Shown: piece by piece, positions 8,961 through 16,323 of the stretch
Numbering within the stretch: position 1 is the first letter of the stretch
How the letters are laid out: each line of letters begins with the position of its first letter
The notes under the pieces: model-generated
What the model saw: the letters and a program-made list of their open reading frames with translations, nothing else
The model's database searches: none
What the model was told of the DNA's origin: nothing
Assembly: GCA_964579415.1 (NCBI GenBank)
Contig: CAZOGW010000068.1
Span: forward strand, 1-16,417
DNA: 16,417 nucleotides
Direction of reading: 5' to 3'
Origin: CAZOGW01 sp964579415
GTDB taxonomy: Bacteria > Actinomycetota > Acidimicrobiia > Spongiisociales > UBA5794
Translations under genes and position numbers: made by a program

Positions 8961-9055
8961 AGGGTGGGAACCGGACGTCTGCCGCCCTCCGTACCCCTTC
9001 TGAGAGACGGCCCGGAGAACGGACCCGATTGGCTCGAGAGGACAGGCCGATACCG

Positions 9056-9604
9056 ATGAGAAGGCTTCTTGTGGTGCTGGCGCTGCTCGCCCTCGCCGCG
9101 GCCTGCGGCGGCGACGACACCGGCGCCGTGGCGGACACGAGCGCCGGCACGGACGCCACCGTGGCCGCCCCCACCACATCGGCGGCAGCGGCGACGACGG
9201 CTTCCCCGGCCGGCAGCGCAGCACCGGCGGGCGCCACGCTCGATGTCGTCACCTCGGGCCTCGGGGAGATCCTCGTCGACGGGGATGGCTTCACCGTGTA
9301 CATCTTCGGGTTGGACGGGCCTGGAACGTCGGCCTGTGATGCCGGTTGCATCCAGAGCTGGCCTCCGGTGCCCGGCGGCCTCGTCGCCGGCGACGGTGTC
9401 GACAGATCGCTCATCGGATCGATCACCCGCGACGACGGCAGCTCCCAGGCGACCTACGCCGACCGACCGCTCTACCGATATGCCGCCGATACCGCCCCCG
9501 GAGACACACGCGGTCAGGCTGTCGGTGACGTGTGGTTCGTGGTCGGCACCGACGGCGAGCCCATCACCGACGCCGCCGCGATGAGCCTCTACGGCGACTA
9601 CTGA
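9056..9604 (+). CDS. Secreted-repeat lipoprotein (PF03640/COG4315 type)
   Basis: The ATG at 9056 with a GAGAGGA-like site about 13 bases upstream gives 182 aa; an upstream TTG at 9029 would extend the signal unnaturally. The signal peptide MRRLLVVLALLALAAAC has its lipobox Cys at residue 17. An Ala/Thr/Ser-rich linker (about 20-60) resembles a cell-wall-spanning spacer. Two copies of the short secreted-repeat motif follow. One is around residues 70-105 (GEILVDGDGFTVYIF, then CDAGCIQSWPPV with Cys94 and Cys98). The other is around residues 120-163 (GSITRDDGSSQATYADRPLY, DTAPGD, VWFVV). This pattern defines the PF03640 family, whose biochemical role is unknown. It should be lipid-anchored and face outward. 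The stop at 9604 is followed directly by a regulator remnant. No clear promoter is visible in the short stretch after the N gap. Confidence 0.88.
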   Translation: MRRLLVVLALLALAAACGGDDTGAVADTSAGTDATVAAPTTSAAAATTASPAGSAAPAGATLDVVTSGLGEILVDGDGFTVYIFGLDGPGTSACDAGCIQSWPPVPGGLVAGDGVDRSLIGSITRDDGSSQATYADRPLYRYAADTAPGDTRGQAVGDVWFVVGTDGEPITDAAAMSLYGDY

Positions 9605-9759
9605 CCTGGACCATTGAGAAGACCGCCCGCGCATACTCACTTCTCGACAGCTACTTCTGCGGGTTCGCCCTTCAAGAGTCCGTATCCCTGCCATTCGACA
9701 AAGAGACCGCTCCGGAGGTGGCCGAGTCGATCCCGGTGCAGTCACCGGATAGTCGCTGA
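9604..9759 (+). pseudogene. C-terminal fragment of a TetR/AcrR-type transcriptional regulator
   Basis: In frame from 9604 to a TGA at 9757-9759 the sequence encodes about 50 residues containing LLDSYFCGFALQESVSLPFD, then KETAPEVAESI. This closely resembles the C-terminal ligand-binding region of one class of TetR/AcrR repressors (LDSYxYGFALQExSLPFD). The N-terminal helix-turn-helix and most of the domain are absent, and no start codon or ribosome binding site serves it. It begins where the lipoprotein gene ends, so it looks like a deletion scar. The following 200 bases (9760-9958) hold no convincing gene. A GCCGGC/GCCGGC pairing near 9934-9959 could weakly terminate the convergent methyltransferase gene. 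Confidence 0.6.
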
Positions 9760-9958
9760 ACTATGGCCTGCTCGCCAGCGGAACGAGGAGCGCCATCCAT
9801 GATCGGTTGCACCGTGGCGGAGGCGATCGAAACGGCGCTCGGACCCCCGGAACCGCTTCGCCGGGATATCGCTCACCAACCAGGTCGTCGGGCGTCATCG
9901 CCAACGGCGCCTATCTGGAGCGACCATACCTGGCCGGCAGCTCCCCCAATGGCCGGCA

Positions 9959-11044
9959 TCATCGGCGGATACGCCTGGCGATCTCGGAGAGGCTGAGAGC
10001 GGCGCGCACCAACCGGCGATCACGTAGCCGCTGGTAGCGGTCCTCGGCCTCCACCAACCGCTCGACCAGGTCGGCGACCATGACGTCGTCGGTGTCTCCC
10101 CGTGAGGTATCCGCGGGCTGCACACCCAACAGCGCCTCGACACCCCGCAACGTCCATCGGTAGCGGAACTTCTCCTCGTCGATGGAGCGCCACGCGACTT
10201 GCGACTCACGGTCGTAGACGGCGATCAGCCGCTCGTGCCCGTTCAACTCCCTGGCCAGGTAGGTGTAGTTCGGCTCCCTGCCGAACCAGGTGCGGAGCTT
10301 CTCCTCGTCGACAGGGTCATGGACGTGCGACTTGGCCTTCCCCTTCTCCCAGCGATACGGCACGGAGATGACGACGACAGAACAGATCTCCAGAAGCCTC
10401 TGGGCAAATGCGTCGGCCGCGGGCACGTGCTCCATGACCTGGAAGCTGAGCCCCACGTCGAAGTGCTCCTCCGGATTCCAACCGAGAAAGTCATCTGTCA
10501 GGGAAACCACTCCCGGCGCGCGGTAAGGGCGCTCCAGATCGATGGAGACTCGGCGGTCGGCCTCGGGGAACCAATCAAGAATGGGCGTTCCGTTCGAACC
10601 GACGTCCACGATCGAACGGGCATTCGACGCGATCCTCCGAGTGATCTCCTTGGCCACCTGGAGGTAAACGAGCCGCTGCCGGTCGTGCCAGTATTCGCTC
10701 TCCGACTTCGCTCGGTGGACCGCCGCTTCCAACCTCGCCAGCTCATGCCGGATCAGCGGGTCCGGTGGGCACTCCTGAAGCAGTTCGCCGAGAACGGCGC
10801 GCGCCGCGGTGAGGTCGCGGGCACGCCGGTAGGCCATTGCAGCGGCGCGGGCGTACCGGCGCCGTTCCGACATGTCTGTCGCGTCCCGGAACGCTCCCGC
10901 GAACAAGGCCCCCGCCAGCGGCCAGTCCCGTTCTGCGACCGCCTTGTCGGCGGCCACGATTCCCTTGGCTCGTTGCCGACCCGCATCGCCCGCGCCCTCG
11001 ACCGCGTGGGTTGGCGGGCGATTCATCCCTGCGGACTCCATCAT
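9959..11044 (-). CDS. SAM-dependent class I methyltransferase with N-terminal helical extension
   Basis: I place the start at the ATG at 11044 (361 aa), which has GAAGGG six bases upstream. The frame stays open to an ATG at 11155, but that one has no recognisable ribosome binding site. Residues 30-110 are Ala/Arg-rich helices of TPR-like character. The methyltransferase core follows. Motif I is SIVDVGSNGTPILDWFP (about 144-160), the acidic end of strand 2 is SIDLERPY (about 167-174), and motif IV/V is FDVGLSFQVMEHVPAADAF (about 195-213), then VVVISVPYRWEKGK. These are the signatures of a Rossmann-fold enzyme using S-adenosylmethionine. The VMEHV motif is common in Methyltransf_11/23-type enzymes, including those acting on polysaccharide or small-molecule substrates. 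The substrate cannot be told from sequence. It is transcribed in the same direction as the 881-aa gene, about 250 bases downstream of it, so co-transcription is possible. Confidence 0.85.
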   Translation of the reverse strand: MMESAGMNRPPTHAVEGAGDAGRQRAKGIVAADKAVAERDWPLAGALFAGAFRDATDMSERRRYARAAAMAYRRARDLTAARAVLGELLQECPPDPLIRHELARLEAAVHRAKSESEYWHDRQRLVYLQVAKEITRRIASNARSIVDVGSNGTPILDWFPEADRRVSIDLERPYRAPGVVSLTDDFLGWNPEEHFDVGLSFQVMEHVPAADAFAQRLLEICSVVVISVPYRWEKGKAKSHVHDPVDEEKLRTWFGREPNYTYLARELNGHERLIAVYDRESQVAWRSIDEEKFRYRWTLRGVEALLGVQPADTSRGDTDDVMVADLVERLVEAEDRYQRLRDRRLVRAALSLSEIARRIRR

Positions 11045-11292
11045 GCCCATCCCTTCGTGTGCTGCGGCGAGCCCTCGCCCAGTGTGCGCAGTCGGGAGAC
11101 GTTTCCCCTGTCCCGGTAGCAGTCTGGCAGTTGCGCGGAATGCCGTCACGAGCATGGCGCAGGTTTGGGTCGGTTCTGCGCAACGTTGTCAGACACCGCC
11201 CCGGGATTCTGAGGCGCTCGTTCCCCGGAGGCGGTCTGCTCCCCCGAGGAGACGTACCCGAAGCGAGGGCCACAGCCACCGCTGCGGGTGCG

Positions 11293-13938
11293 CTAGATCT
11301 TCGGCTCCACCCACGTGCCGGGCAGCGCCTGGAGCGCCTTCGCGATGACGTTCGGGGTCTTGTCCTCCGTACGGATGTCGGAGCCCAAGGACTTCTTGGC
11401 GGACTTGTACTTCCAGCTTGCGAAGGAGACCTTGATCGCTCCCTTGTCCCGCATGAAGTGGATGTGCCACTCGGGCTTGAGCCGTCCTCCTCCGGCGCAT
11501 TCGAAGGTCCAGGTGACACCCTTGCCGCTGCCCGTGTCGTAGATGCTCCCCCTGACCGGTTTGAGGAGGCCCGATCTGAGCAGCGCCGCCACTGTCTTGG
11601 GATTGATCGTATCTCGATCGTTGAGCGGCGCGAAGTTGGCGACCAGCGTGTCCCATTGGGTCTTGGTGGCGTCCGCGGCAATCGCGAGGCTGGTGACGAT
11701 CTGCCTGCGTTTCTCGACGTCTGCCACATTCGCCTTGAGCGTCGTCCAGCGGCCCGCTACCTCGGCAGCCGTCGCGCCCGCCTTGGCGTTGAAGGTCGTG
11801 CATTGGGATAGGGTCACACCGATCGCGATCAGATCCCGGCTGGTGGTGAGGTCCCCGCCGAGAGGTGCCAGCTCCTCGAGCTCCTTGACCGTGAATGTGC
11901 CCGCATGGCCGATCGCCGTCAGCGTGGTCAGATCGGGAAGCGCCGGAGCTCCGACGAGGCCGGCGAGCTTGATGGCCGTCTTCGTGTTGCCCCCGGTGAG
12001 CGGCAGTCCCAGGATGTCCTCGGCCACGTTTGCCGAGGTCACCACCGCCGGATTGGCCTCCCACAACACCACGACCTTGTGCGGTTCCGCGGTAGCGCCC
12101 AGCGCCGTCCGCCTGTCGAAGGCGAAGCGCATGCGCTCTGGAGTGGTGGCGATCTCCTGGATGAAGGCCGGCCATGCGGCATCTGAGAAACTGGCGCGCA
12201 TTGTGACGGCGTCGTCTTCGAAGGCGGCGTTGGTGATGGCGGTGATCTTCGCCTCGTTGGCGGCGAGCGGGGCGTAGACATCGGTGTAGACGGCTTCGGC
12301 CCGCGGGAGGTCCCCCCTGGTCCGGCTCAACGCCAGGTCCGCTGCCTTCTTGTCCTCCTTGCCTGCCATCCAGGCGTTGCGAGTGTCGACCGTGGCGTAC
12401 CACGTCTCGCGCTCGACGAGTGCCTTGGCCTCCTGTTCGAACGTGTTGGCCGGAGAGCTCAGGCCGTCCTTCAGCTTGCCGAGATCGGCCGGCGTCCACT
12501 CGATCTTCTTGTCGGGCGGCAACGCCTCCTCCCGGTCCCGCTCCTTGGCATCGATGTTTGCGATGTGTGCGAGCCTCTTTCGGGAGCGGCCGAGGCTCTC
12601 CGTCATGGTCCCCTTCGCCGCATCGCGGAGTGCAGTGAGGGCGGCATCGTGAGCGACGTGGTCGCGCCGGAATGCGTCATGGTGGCTGATCAACCTGCCG
12701 ACGCCGCCCGTGGTCAGGATCCCTGCGAACGTGTCGACGGTGTCCGTGGCTGCGCTGTCGAGCTCTGTCGGTTTGGTCGCGCCGGCCATCGCCCGCCTGG
12801 CGTGATACTCCAGCGCGAGCGTCGCCACGTTCCTTACCTGGGTGGCGATGTCGGCATAGTCAGGATGTGCCCCGGTGAACGTGCCGAGGTCGGCGTCGAT
12901 CGTGTACTGGGCCGTCGCCAGGGAAGGTTGCAGGGCGCCGCTCGGGCCGCCCAGGACGAGGACGTCGGGCAGAACCAGCGGGGGTGGAGCCACCGGCTTC
13001 GGTTTGGTGAGGACGGGCTCCGGAACTGCTTCGGCCGCGGCCGTCGCTTCCTCGTCACTCGTCGCTTCGGCTGTCGCCTTCTCCTCACCGGCACCCTCTG
13101 TCGTTGCCTCGGTTGCGGCTTCTGTCTTCCCTTCGCCGGATGCTTCCGTCGTATCGGCACTCGGCGTCTCAGCCTCGGCCTTCACCTCACCTGCGACGTC
13201 GCCCGCCGCCTCTGTCTTCCCTTCGCCGGATGCTTCCGTCGTATCGGCACTCGGCGTCTCAGCCTCGGCCTTCACCTCGCTTGTGATGTCGGCCACGACG
13301 TCATCGCTGAGCTCGGACTTCAGGTCGCCAGGAGGCTCCATCGTGCCTTTGCCGGCAGGCTGCCTCTCAGGCTCTTCGGTGGGCCCCGGCTTGGCCTCGG
13401 TGACGAGTGTGGCGGCGGGCTGGTCGCCTGCGGGAGCAGTGATCCGAGACTTGGCGGGCACGGCATCCACCCAGCGGACGGAGTCTCGGCGCACGTAGAG
13501 ACTCCAACGCAACCACCAGGTCGAGACCTGTGCCACCACCCAATCTGCAGGATCGGGATCTCCCTTGAAGAACCTGTAGGGATGGCCGCTCACCACCGAG
13601 TCGGCATCTGTGGGCTCTTCCACGATGCCGTAGAAGTCCCGCTGGATCGCCGGCGATCTGCCCGCGGTCGAGATGGCCAGGGCCGGGCCGTCACGGACGT
13701 GATCGTGGAGCGATCCGACCTCCGGCAGGGTGCCAACGCCCCCTCCCGAGTTGTTCTCCCCCGTCGGAGTGACGGCCGCCCAGCGTTGGGCGGCACGGTT
13801 GTCGACCTTGTCCTGAATCTCCGCCAACCGAGGCTTCGCCGGTGACAACCTGCTCGGACGGGGTCGGCGTATAACCGCGGTGGGATCACCGGCGATGGGC
13901 TTGGGTTCGGCGCTGGCCTGCCGGAGGCGTCGGACCAT
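11293..13938 (-). CDS. 881-aa modular protein with repetitive linker; candidate cargo or toxin-like protein
   Basis: The frame runs from an ATG at 13938 to a TAG at 11293-11295. No Shine-Dalgarno is evident, but TATGGT ends six bases before the ATG, so a leaderless transcript is possible. No signal peptide or membrane helix is seen. The parts in order: an N-terminal region (to about residue 165) with a Trp-rich patch FFKGDPDPADWVVAQVSTWW; an Ala/Glu/Thr-rich acidic linker (about 165-310) with a 30-residue repeat; a long region rich in Ala, Asp and Leu, mostly helical (about 330-780); and a basic C-terminal domain (about 790-881) with GSGKGVTWTFEC, PEWHIHF and FASWKYKSAKK. I do not recognise any domain. 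The division into head, disordered linker and small basic C-terminal domain resembles polymorphic toxins or injection-system cargo, but no catalytic motif supports this and no immunity gene is evident. An architectural protein is equally possible. It is certainly coding. Confidence 0.85.
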   Translation of the reverse strand: MVRRLRQASAEPKPIAGDPTAVIRRPRPSRLSPAKPRLAEIQDKVDNRAAQRWAAVTPTGENNSGGGVGTLPEVGSLHDHVRDGPALAISTAGRSPAIQRDFYGIVEEPTDADSVVSGHPYRFFKGDPDPADWVVAQVSTWWLRWSLYVRRDSVRWVDAVPAKSRITAPAGDQPAATLVTEAKPGPTEEPERQPAGKGTMEPPGDLKSELSDDVVADITSEVKAEAETPSADTTEASGEGKTEAAGDVAGEVKAEAETPSADTTEASGEGKTEAATEATTEGAGEEKATAEATSDEEATAAAEAVPEPVLTKPKPVAPPPLVLPDVLVLGGPSGALQPSLATAQYTIDADLGTFTGAHPDYADIATQVRNVATLALEYHARRAMAGATKPTELDSAATDTVDTFAGILTTGGVGRLISHHDAFRRDHVAHDAALTALRDAAKGTMTESLGRSRKRLAHIANIDAKERDREEALPPDKKIEWTPADLGKLKDGLSSPANTFEQEAKALVERETWYATVDTRNAWMAGKEDKKAADLALSRTRGDLPRAEAVYTDVYAPLAANEAKITAITNAAFEDDAVTMRASFSDAAWPAFIQEIATTPERMRFAFDRRTALGATAEPHKVVVLWEANPAVVTSANVAEDILGLPLTGGNTKTAIKLAGLVGAPALPDLTTLTAIGHAGTFTVKELEELAPLGGDLTTSRDLIAIGVTLSQCTTFNAKAGATAAEVAGRWTTLKANVADVEKRRQIVTSLAIAADATKTQWDTLVANFAPLNDRDTINPKTVAALLRSGLLKPVRGSIYDTGSGKGVTWTFECAGGGRLKPEWHIHFMRDKGAIKVSFASWKYKSAKKSLGSDIRTEDKTPNVIAKALQALPGTWVEPKI
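13121..13278 (-). repeat. Two identical 68-bp direct repeats at a 90-bp period in the linker of the 881-aa gene
   Basis: Bases 13121-13188 and 13211-13278 are identical over 68 positions, with a period of exactly 90 bases, so the frame is kept. They encode EVKAEAETPSADTTEASGEG, then KT, at about residues 221-243 and 251-273. The 22-base spacer and its downstream counterpart diverge (DVAGEVK against DITSEVK), which fits a 30-codon duplication whose ends have started to drift. Confidence 0.9.
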
Positions 13939-14074
13939 GCTCGGACCATAGGCGGGCGCAAGGTCGCCGTCCTTGGATCCACCAGGTTTGCCCCGATGTC
14001 TGCACTCCCGGACCGAACATAGGGGTCAGGCCTGCCGGGAGTTGAAGGCGACCACATCGGATACACCGAACCGC

Positions 14075-14103
14075 CGAAACCCCTTGAGTTTCAAGGGGTT
14101 TCG
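14075..14103 (-). terminator. Perfect 13-bp hairpin, terminator for the - strand ORF
   Basis: CGAAACCCCTTGA (14075-14087) pairs perfectly with TCAAGGGGTTTCG (14091-14103) around a three-base loop. On the - strand its first arm covers the last codons and the stop of the ORF at 14091-14480. A clean stem of this length is a likely transcription stop, although there is no U-tract. Confidence 0.6.
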
Positions 14104-14480
14104 AGAGTGGCGCCACCGGGATCGAACTGGTCACCCGTGGAAGCGTCAGGGGAGTCGCTGGACCTGTCGACGACACGGGACTCGACCGGGCCAACCGATG
14201 GTGCGGATTCCGGGACGGCATCCACCAGTTCGAGCAGCGTCTGCAAGAAGTGGTGCCGGCCTGTCGTCGGGTCGTCTCCGTAGCCGCTCATCTTCAGCCC
14301 ACAGCCTTCGGCTGTGGCCCACGTGAAGATCATCACGACGACCGTCGCGGCTCGTTCCCGGGCCCGCGCCGGCGCTGCGCCTGCGGCCTCGAGCCGGTGG
14401 GCGAGCGCTTGGACGATCGGGTCACCGGCTTCGGGTTCAGCCAGGTCACCGAAGCACAACTGAACCTCGGCCCGCTGCAA
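14091..14480 (-). CDS. Small hypothetical protein, possibly a 5'-truncated gene fragment
   Basis: A 129-codon frame with GC-rich third positions encodes a plausible soluble protein. It has a helical first half (PIVQALAHRLEAAGAAPARA, then VVVMIFTWATAEGCGLKM), a segment GDDPTTGRHHFLQTLLELVD and a polar, disordered tail. I do not recognise it. The only start near the 5' end is a TTG at 14480, and an in-frame TAG lies about 10 codons upstream. The first 17 or so codons overlap a recognisable beta-helix fragment on the opposite strand, so the original N-terminus may have been lost at a junction near 14430. The end is marked by a perfect hairpin. It could be a real short gene with a poor start or a relic. 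Confidence 0.4.
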   Translation of the reverse strand: MQRAEVQLCFGDLAEPEAGDPIVQALAHRLEAAGAAPARARERAATVVVMIFTWATAEGCGLKMSGYGDDPTTGRHHFLQTLLELVDAVPESAPSVGPVESRVVDRSSDSPDASTGDQFDPGGATLETP

Positions 14481-14663
14481 GTCAACGGAACAGGCACTCC
14501 GACATACCTACCCGGACCGGCCAGCGTCGCGATCGACCACGGCGACAACTCCACCTGCCTCGCCAACGACCAACGCGGCGAGACCCGCCCCTTCGACGGT
14601 GACGGCGACGGCACCGCAACCTGCGACGCAGGCAGCGTCGAAGTACAAGCTCTGCTCTTGTGA
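14430..14663 (+). pseudogene. C-terminal fragment of a choice-of-anchor Q / parallel beta-helix secreted protein
   Basis: About 77 codons end in TGA at 14661-14663 and encode TEAQLNLGPLQVNGTGTPTY, LPGPASVAIDHGDNSTCLAN and DQRGETRPFDGDGDGTATCD, then AGSVEVQ. This is the characteristic end of bacterial beta-helix proteins with a choice-of-anchor Q domain (LxPLxxNGGPTxTxLPxxxSPAID, DQRGxxRPxDGDGDGxxxCDxGAVE). The hallmark NGG is NGT here. Everything N-terminal is missing: codons before 14430 are unrelated and there is no ribosome binding site. Such proteins are usually many hundreds of residues long, so this is a 3' remnant. Confidence 0.65.
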
Positions 14664-14795
14664 AGTCGGCACGACCACCACCTCATGCACACCCTCGCCG
14701 CGAGCTTGCCCCCCGCCACCATGTCAGGTCGGACCCCTCCAGCCAAGAGCCGCCGCGAGCGGAGTTCTTGGCCAGAGCGAACATCGGTACAGCCG

Positions 14796-14823
14796 TTGGC
14801 GGAGGCGCAACCACTGCTACTCT
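14796..14823 (+). promoter_or_regulatory. Possible promoter for the leader ORF and hydrolase
   Basis: TTGGCG (14796-14801) and TACTCT (14818-14823) are separated by 16 bases and resemble a sigma-70-type promoter. They lie about 25 bases before a strong ribosome binding site. The rest of 14664-14795 shows no gene or structure that I can support. Confidence 0.35.
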
Positions 14824-14861
14824 TCTCGGAGGCCGTGCGAGAGAACGAGGAGGTGGTACCC

Positions 14862-14912
14862 GTGAACGTATCGACGTGGGTGCTCCTCGATGGGGTCATG
14901 GTCGGGCGATAG
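14862..14912 (+). CDS. Possible 16-codon leader peptide upstream of the hydrolase
   Basis: A GTG at 14862 sits seven bases after a near-perfect AGGAGGT (14848-14854) and opens a 16-codon frame (MNVSTWVLLDGVMVGR) ending in TAG at 14910-14912. The ribosome binding site is better than that of the hydrolase 50 bases downstream. There is no run of a single regulatory amino acid. It could be a translated leader that affects the downstream gene, the preserved start of a lost gene, or chance. The function is unknown. Confidence 0.35.
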   Translation: MNVSTWVLLDGVMVGR

Positions 14913-14918
14913 GTCGTC

Positions 14919-14949
14919 CGGGAGCGCCGTTCACCAACGAGCACTCCCG
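14919..14949 (+). promoter_or_regulatory. Hairpin adjoining the hydrolase ribosome binding site
   Basis: CGGGAG (14919-14924) pairs with CTCCCG (14944-14949) around a 19-base loop. Its right arm touches the GAGAGG (14949-14954) that serves the ATG at 14962. Folding could therefore affect initiation. The stem is only six pairs, so this is tentative. Confidence 0.3.
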
Positions 14950-14961
14950 AGAGGCACGACC

Positions 14962-15684
14962 ATGCACTTCACTTCCGAACAGCGCCTCGACGACGGCGTC
15001 CTTGAACGCCAATTCACCCTCGGCGAGATCCCCGGCATCCTGTGGACGCCCACATCCTCACCGGCGCCGCTGATCCTGGTCGGCCACCCCGGCGGACTGC
15101 GCAAGATGTACCCCCGGCTGGCGGGGCGAGCCCGGCACTCCGCGGCGAACGGATTCGCCGCGGCCACCATCGAGCTCCCCGGCGGCGGCGACCGACCCCG
15201 TTCCCCCGACGCCGAGCAGGCCCGCGCTGATCTGCACCGGGCGCTGGCGGCCGGTGAGCCGGTCGATGAGATCGTCGACCGGCTGGTCTTCCCGCTGGTC
15301 GAGAAGGCGGTCCCGGAATGGCAGGCCACCCTGGACGCACTTCTTGCGCTGCCCGAGATTGGGGGCCCGGTCGGGTACTCGGGAGGTGTGATCGCCATCG
15401 GTATCCGGCTGGCGGTGGTCGAACCGCGCATCGCGGCGGCCTGTCTCTTCGCGGGGAGTTTCGTGCCCCGTGCCATGTTGGCCGAGGCCGGTCAGGTCAC
15501 GATCCCGCTCCACGTCCTGCTGCAGTGGGACGACGAAGGCAACGACCTGCAGTTGGCACTGGACTTGTTCGACGCCTTCGGCTCCCGGGAAAAGACCCTG
15601 CACGCCAACATGGGTGGGCACACCGGCGTCCCGGCGTTCGCGGGGGAAGAGGCGGCAAGGTTCTTCGCCCGGCACCTGAGCTAG
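14962..15684 (+). CDS. Alpha/beta hydrolase, dienelactone-hydrolase-like
   Basis: The ATG at 14962 follows GAGAGG at 14949-14954; the product is 240 aa, a usual size for a single-domain hydrolase. The order of motifs fits the alpha/beta hydrolase fold. The oxyanion segment LILVGHPGG is at about 37-45. The nucleophile elbow GYSGG has Ser140, the acid is Asp190 or Asp191 in LLQWDDEGND, and His220 lies in NMGGHTGVP near the C-terminus. Such enzymes hydrolyse esters, lactones or related bonds in the cytoplasm; the substrate cannot be deduced. There is no signal peptide or membrane helix. An upstream ORF at 14890 merely extends the frame without a ribosome binding site. A possible leader peptide and hairpin precede it, and a recombinase remnant follows within about 15 bases. 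It is the only clearly intact gene in a stretch of debris. Confidence 0.88.
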   Translation: MHFTSEQRLDDGVLERQFTLGEIPGILWTPTSSPAPLILVGHPGGLRKMYPRLAGRARHSAANGFAAATIELPGGGDRPRSPDAEQARADLHRALAAGEPVDEIVDRLVFPLVEKAVPEWQATLDALLALPEIGGPVGYSGGVIAIGIRLAVVEPRIAAACLFAGSFVPRAMLAEAGQVTIPLHVLLQWDDEGNDLQLALDLFDAFGSREKTLHANMGGHTGVPAFAGEEAARFFARHLS

Positions 15685-15696
15685 CGCTAGTGGAGC

Positions 15697-15974
15697 CGCC
15701 CGGGTCGGCGGTGCGCACCTCGGTCGGCGGCAAGCTCCGCTTCCAGGACGTCAGACACCCACGCCGCCTGCTCATCGCCGAAGGCGAAGACCCCCCGGGC
15801 AGATCCTGCTGGCCCTTGACAACCCCTACGTGATCTCCAAAGCGAATCGACTCGGCCACGCCTCGATCCGCCCTACCACGCCAACTACCTGCCACGGCAA
15901 CCAACCGCCTGGACGCCCTCGTCGACCGCACCCGCTCGGCAGCCACACCCAGGATGTCTGAGTACCAGTACTAG
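15697..15974 (+). pseudogene. Frameshifted C-terminal remnant of a tyrosine recombinase (phage-type integrase)
   Basis: Three pieces in changing frames resemble the end of an integrase. The first (about 15726-15795) reads GGKLRFQDVRH, then LLIAEGEDP, matching the box II region LRFHDLRHTxAxLLIAxGxxP. The second (about 15830-15860) reads VISKANRLGHASIR, matching VxxRLGHASIxTT. The third (to a TAG at 15972-15974) reads TNRLDALVDRTRSAA. The expected segment with the catalytic tyrosine (TYGHLLP type) is scrambled, with only YHANYLP in one frame. A TGA at 15831 breaks the first frame. The catalytic domain N-terminal to this and the DNA-binding domain are absent, so the product cannot work. It points toward the tRNA-Val 3' end, the usual place of integration for such enzymes. 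Confidence 0.65.
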
Positions 15975-16235
15975 GAAGCCAGAAGAGTCGGCTCGTGAGA
16001 GGGTGGTCGCAGGAGGCTCGGACAGGGTGGGCAGGGTTGGACGATCGGAGGCCGTGGTTCGTGACACCCCCTGGGCCACATGCCAGCGGTTCGTCTTCAG
16101 GAGCGACGTCTCGTCCAGGCCCAACGTGGAGACTGTCCCGATCTCGGTCGGGTCGTCGACCAGCGGTGTGCCGTGCGCTGCGGGGAAGGTCGCGAAGGCT
16201 GGTGGATGCTGCCATGAGATGGACGACCGGTTGGG
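15975..16235 (-). pseudogene. ISL3-family transposase fragment
   Basis: On the - strand about 16070-16230 encodes HGTPLVDDPTEIGTVSTLGL, then DETSLLKTNRWHVAQG. This matches the section of ISL3-family transposases where the DDE domain begins (HGTPLVDDPxRIGxVxxLGLDET, then a short variable stretch before the next strand). Similarity fades about 10 residues after the DET motif, and the following frame (down to about 15885) reads as nonsense with respect to the family. The zinc-ribbon and HTH parts and the rest of the catalytic domain are missing or frameshifted. No terminal inverted repeats are recognisable. It is a dead internal fragment of a once mobile element. Confidence 0.6.
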
Positions 16236-16323
16236 TGTCCGTCAGGTGTTCGTCAGAGGGGGCGGGATGGGTGTCATCTCGGTCTATGTGGCACGAGGTT
16301 CGACGTGTGTCCCTGAGATGCCA

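Noticed and set aside
9763..9996. 77-codon + strand frame after the TetR scrap
   Set aside because: It has no homology that I recognise, a poor start, and runs into the convergent methyltransferase gene.
10199..11119. 306-codon frame on the + strand
   Set aside because: It lies opposite the methyltransferase, whose motifs are clear, and has no recognisable motif itself.
12565..13845. 426-codon frame on the + strand with Cys/Arg-rich repeats
   Set aside because: It is antisense to the 881-aa gene. Its apparent repeats are just the reverse reading of the linker duplication.
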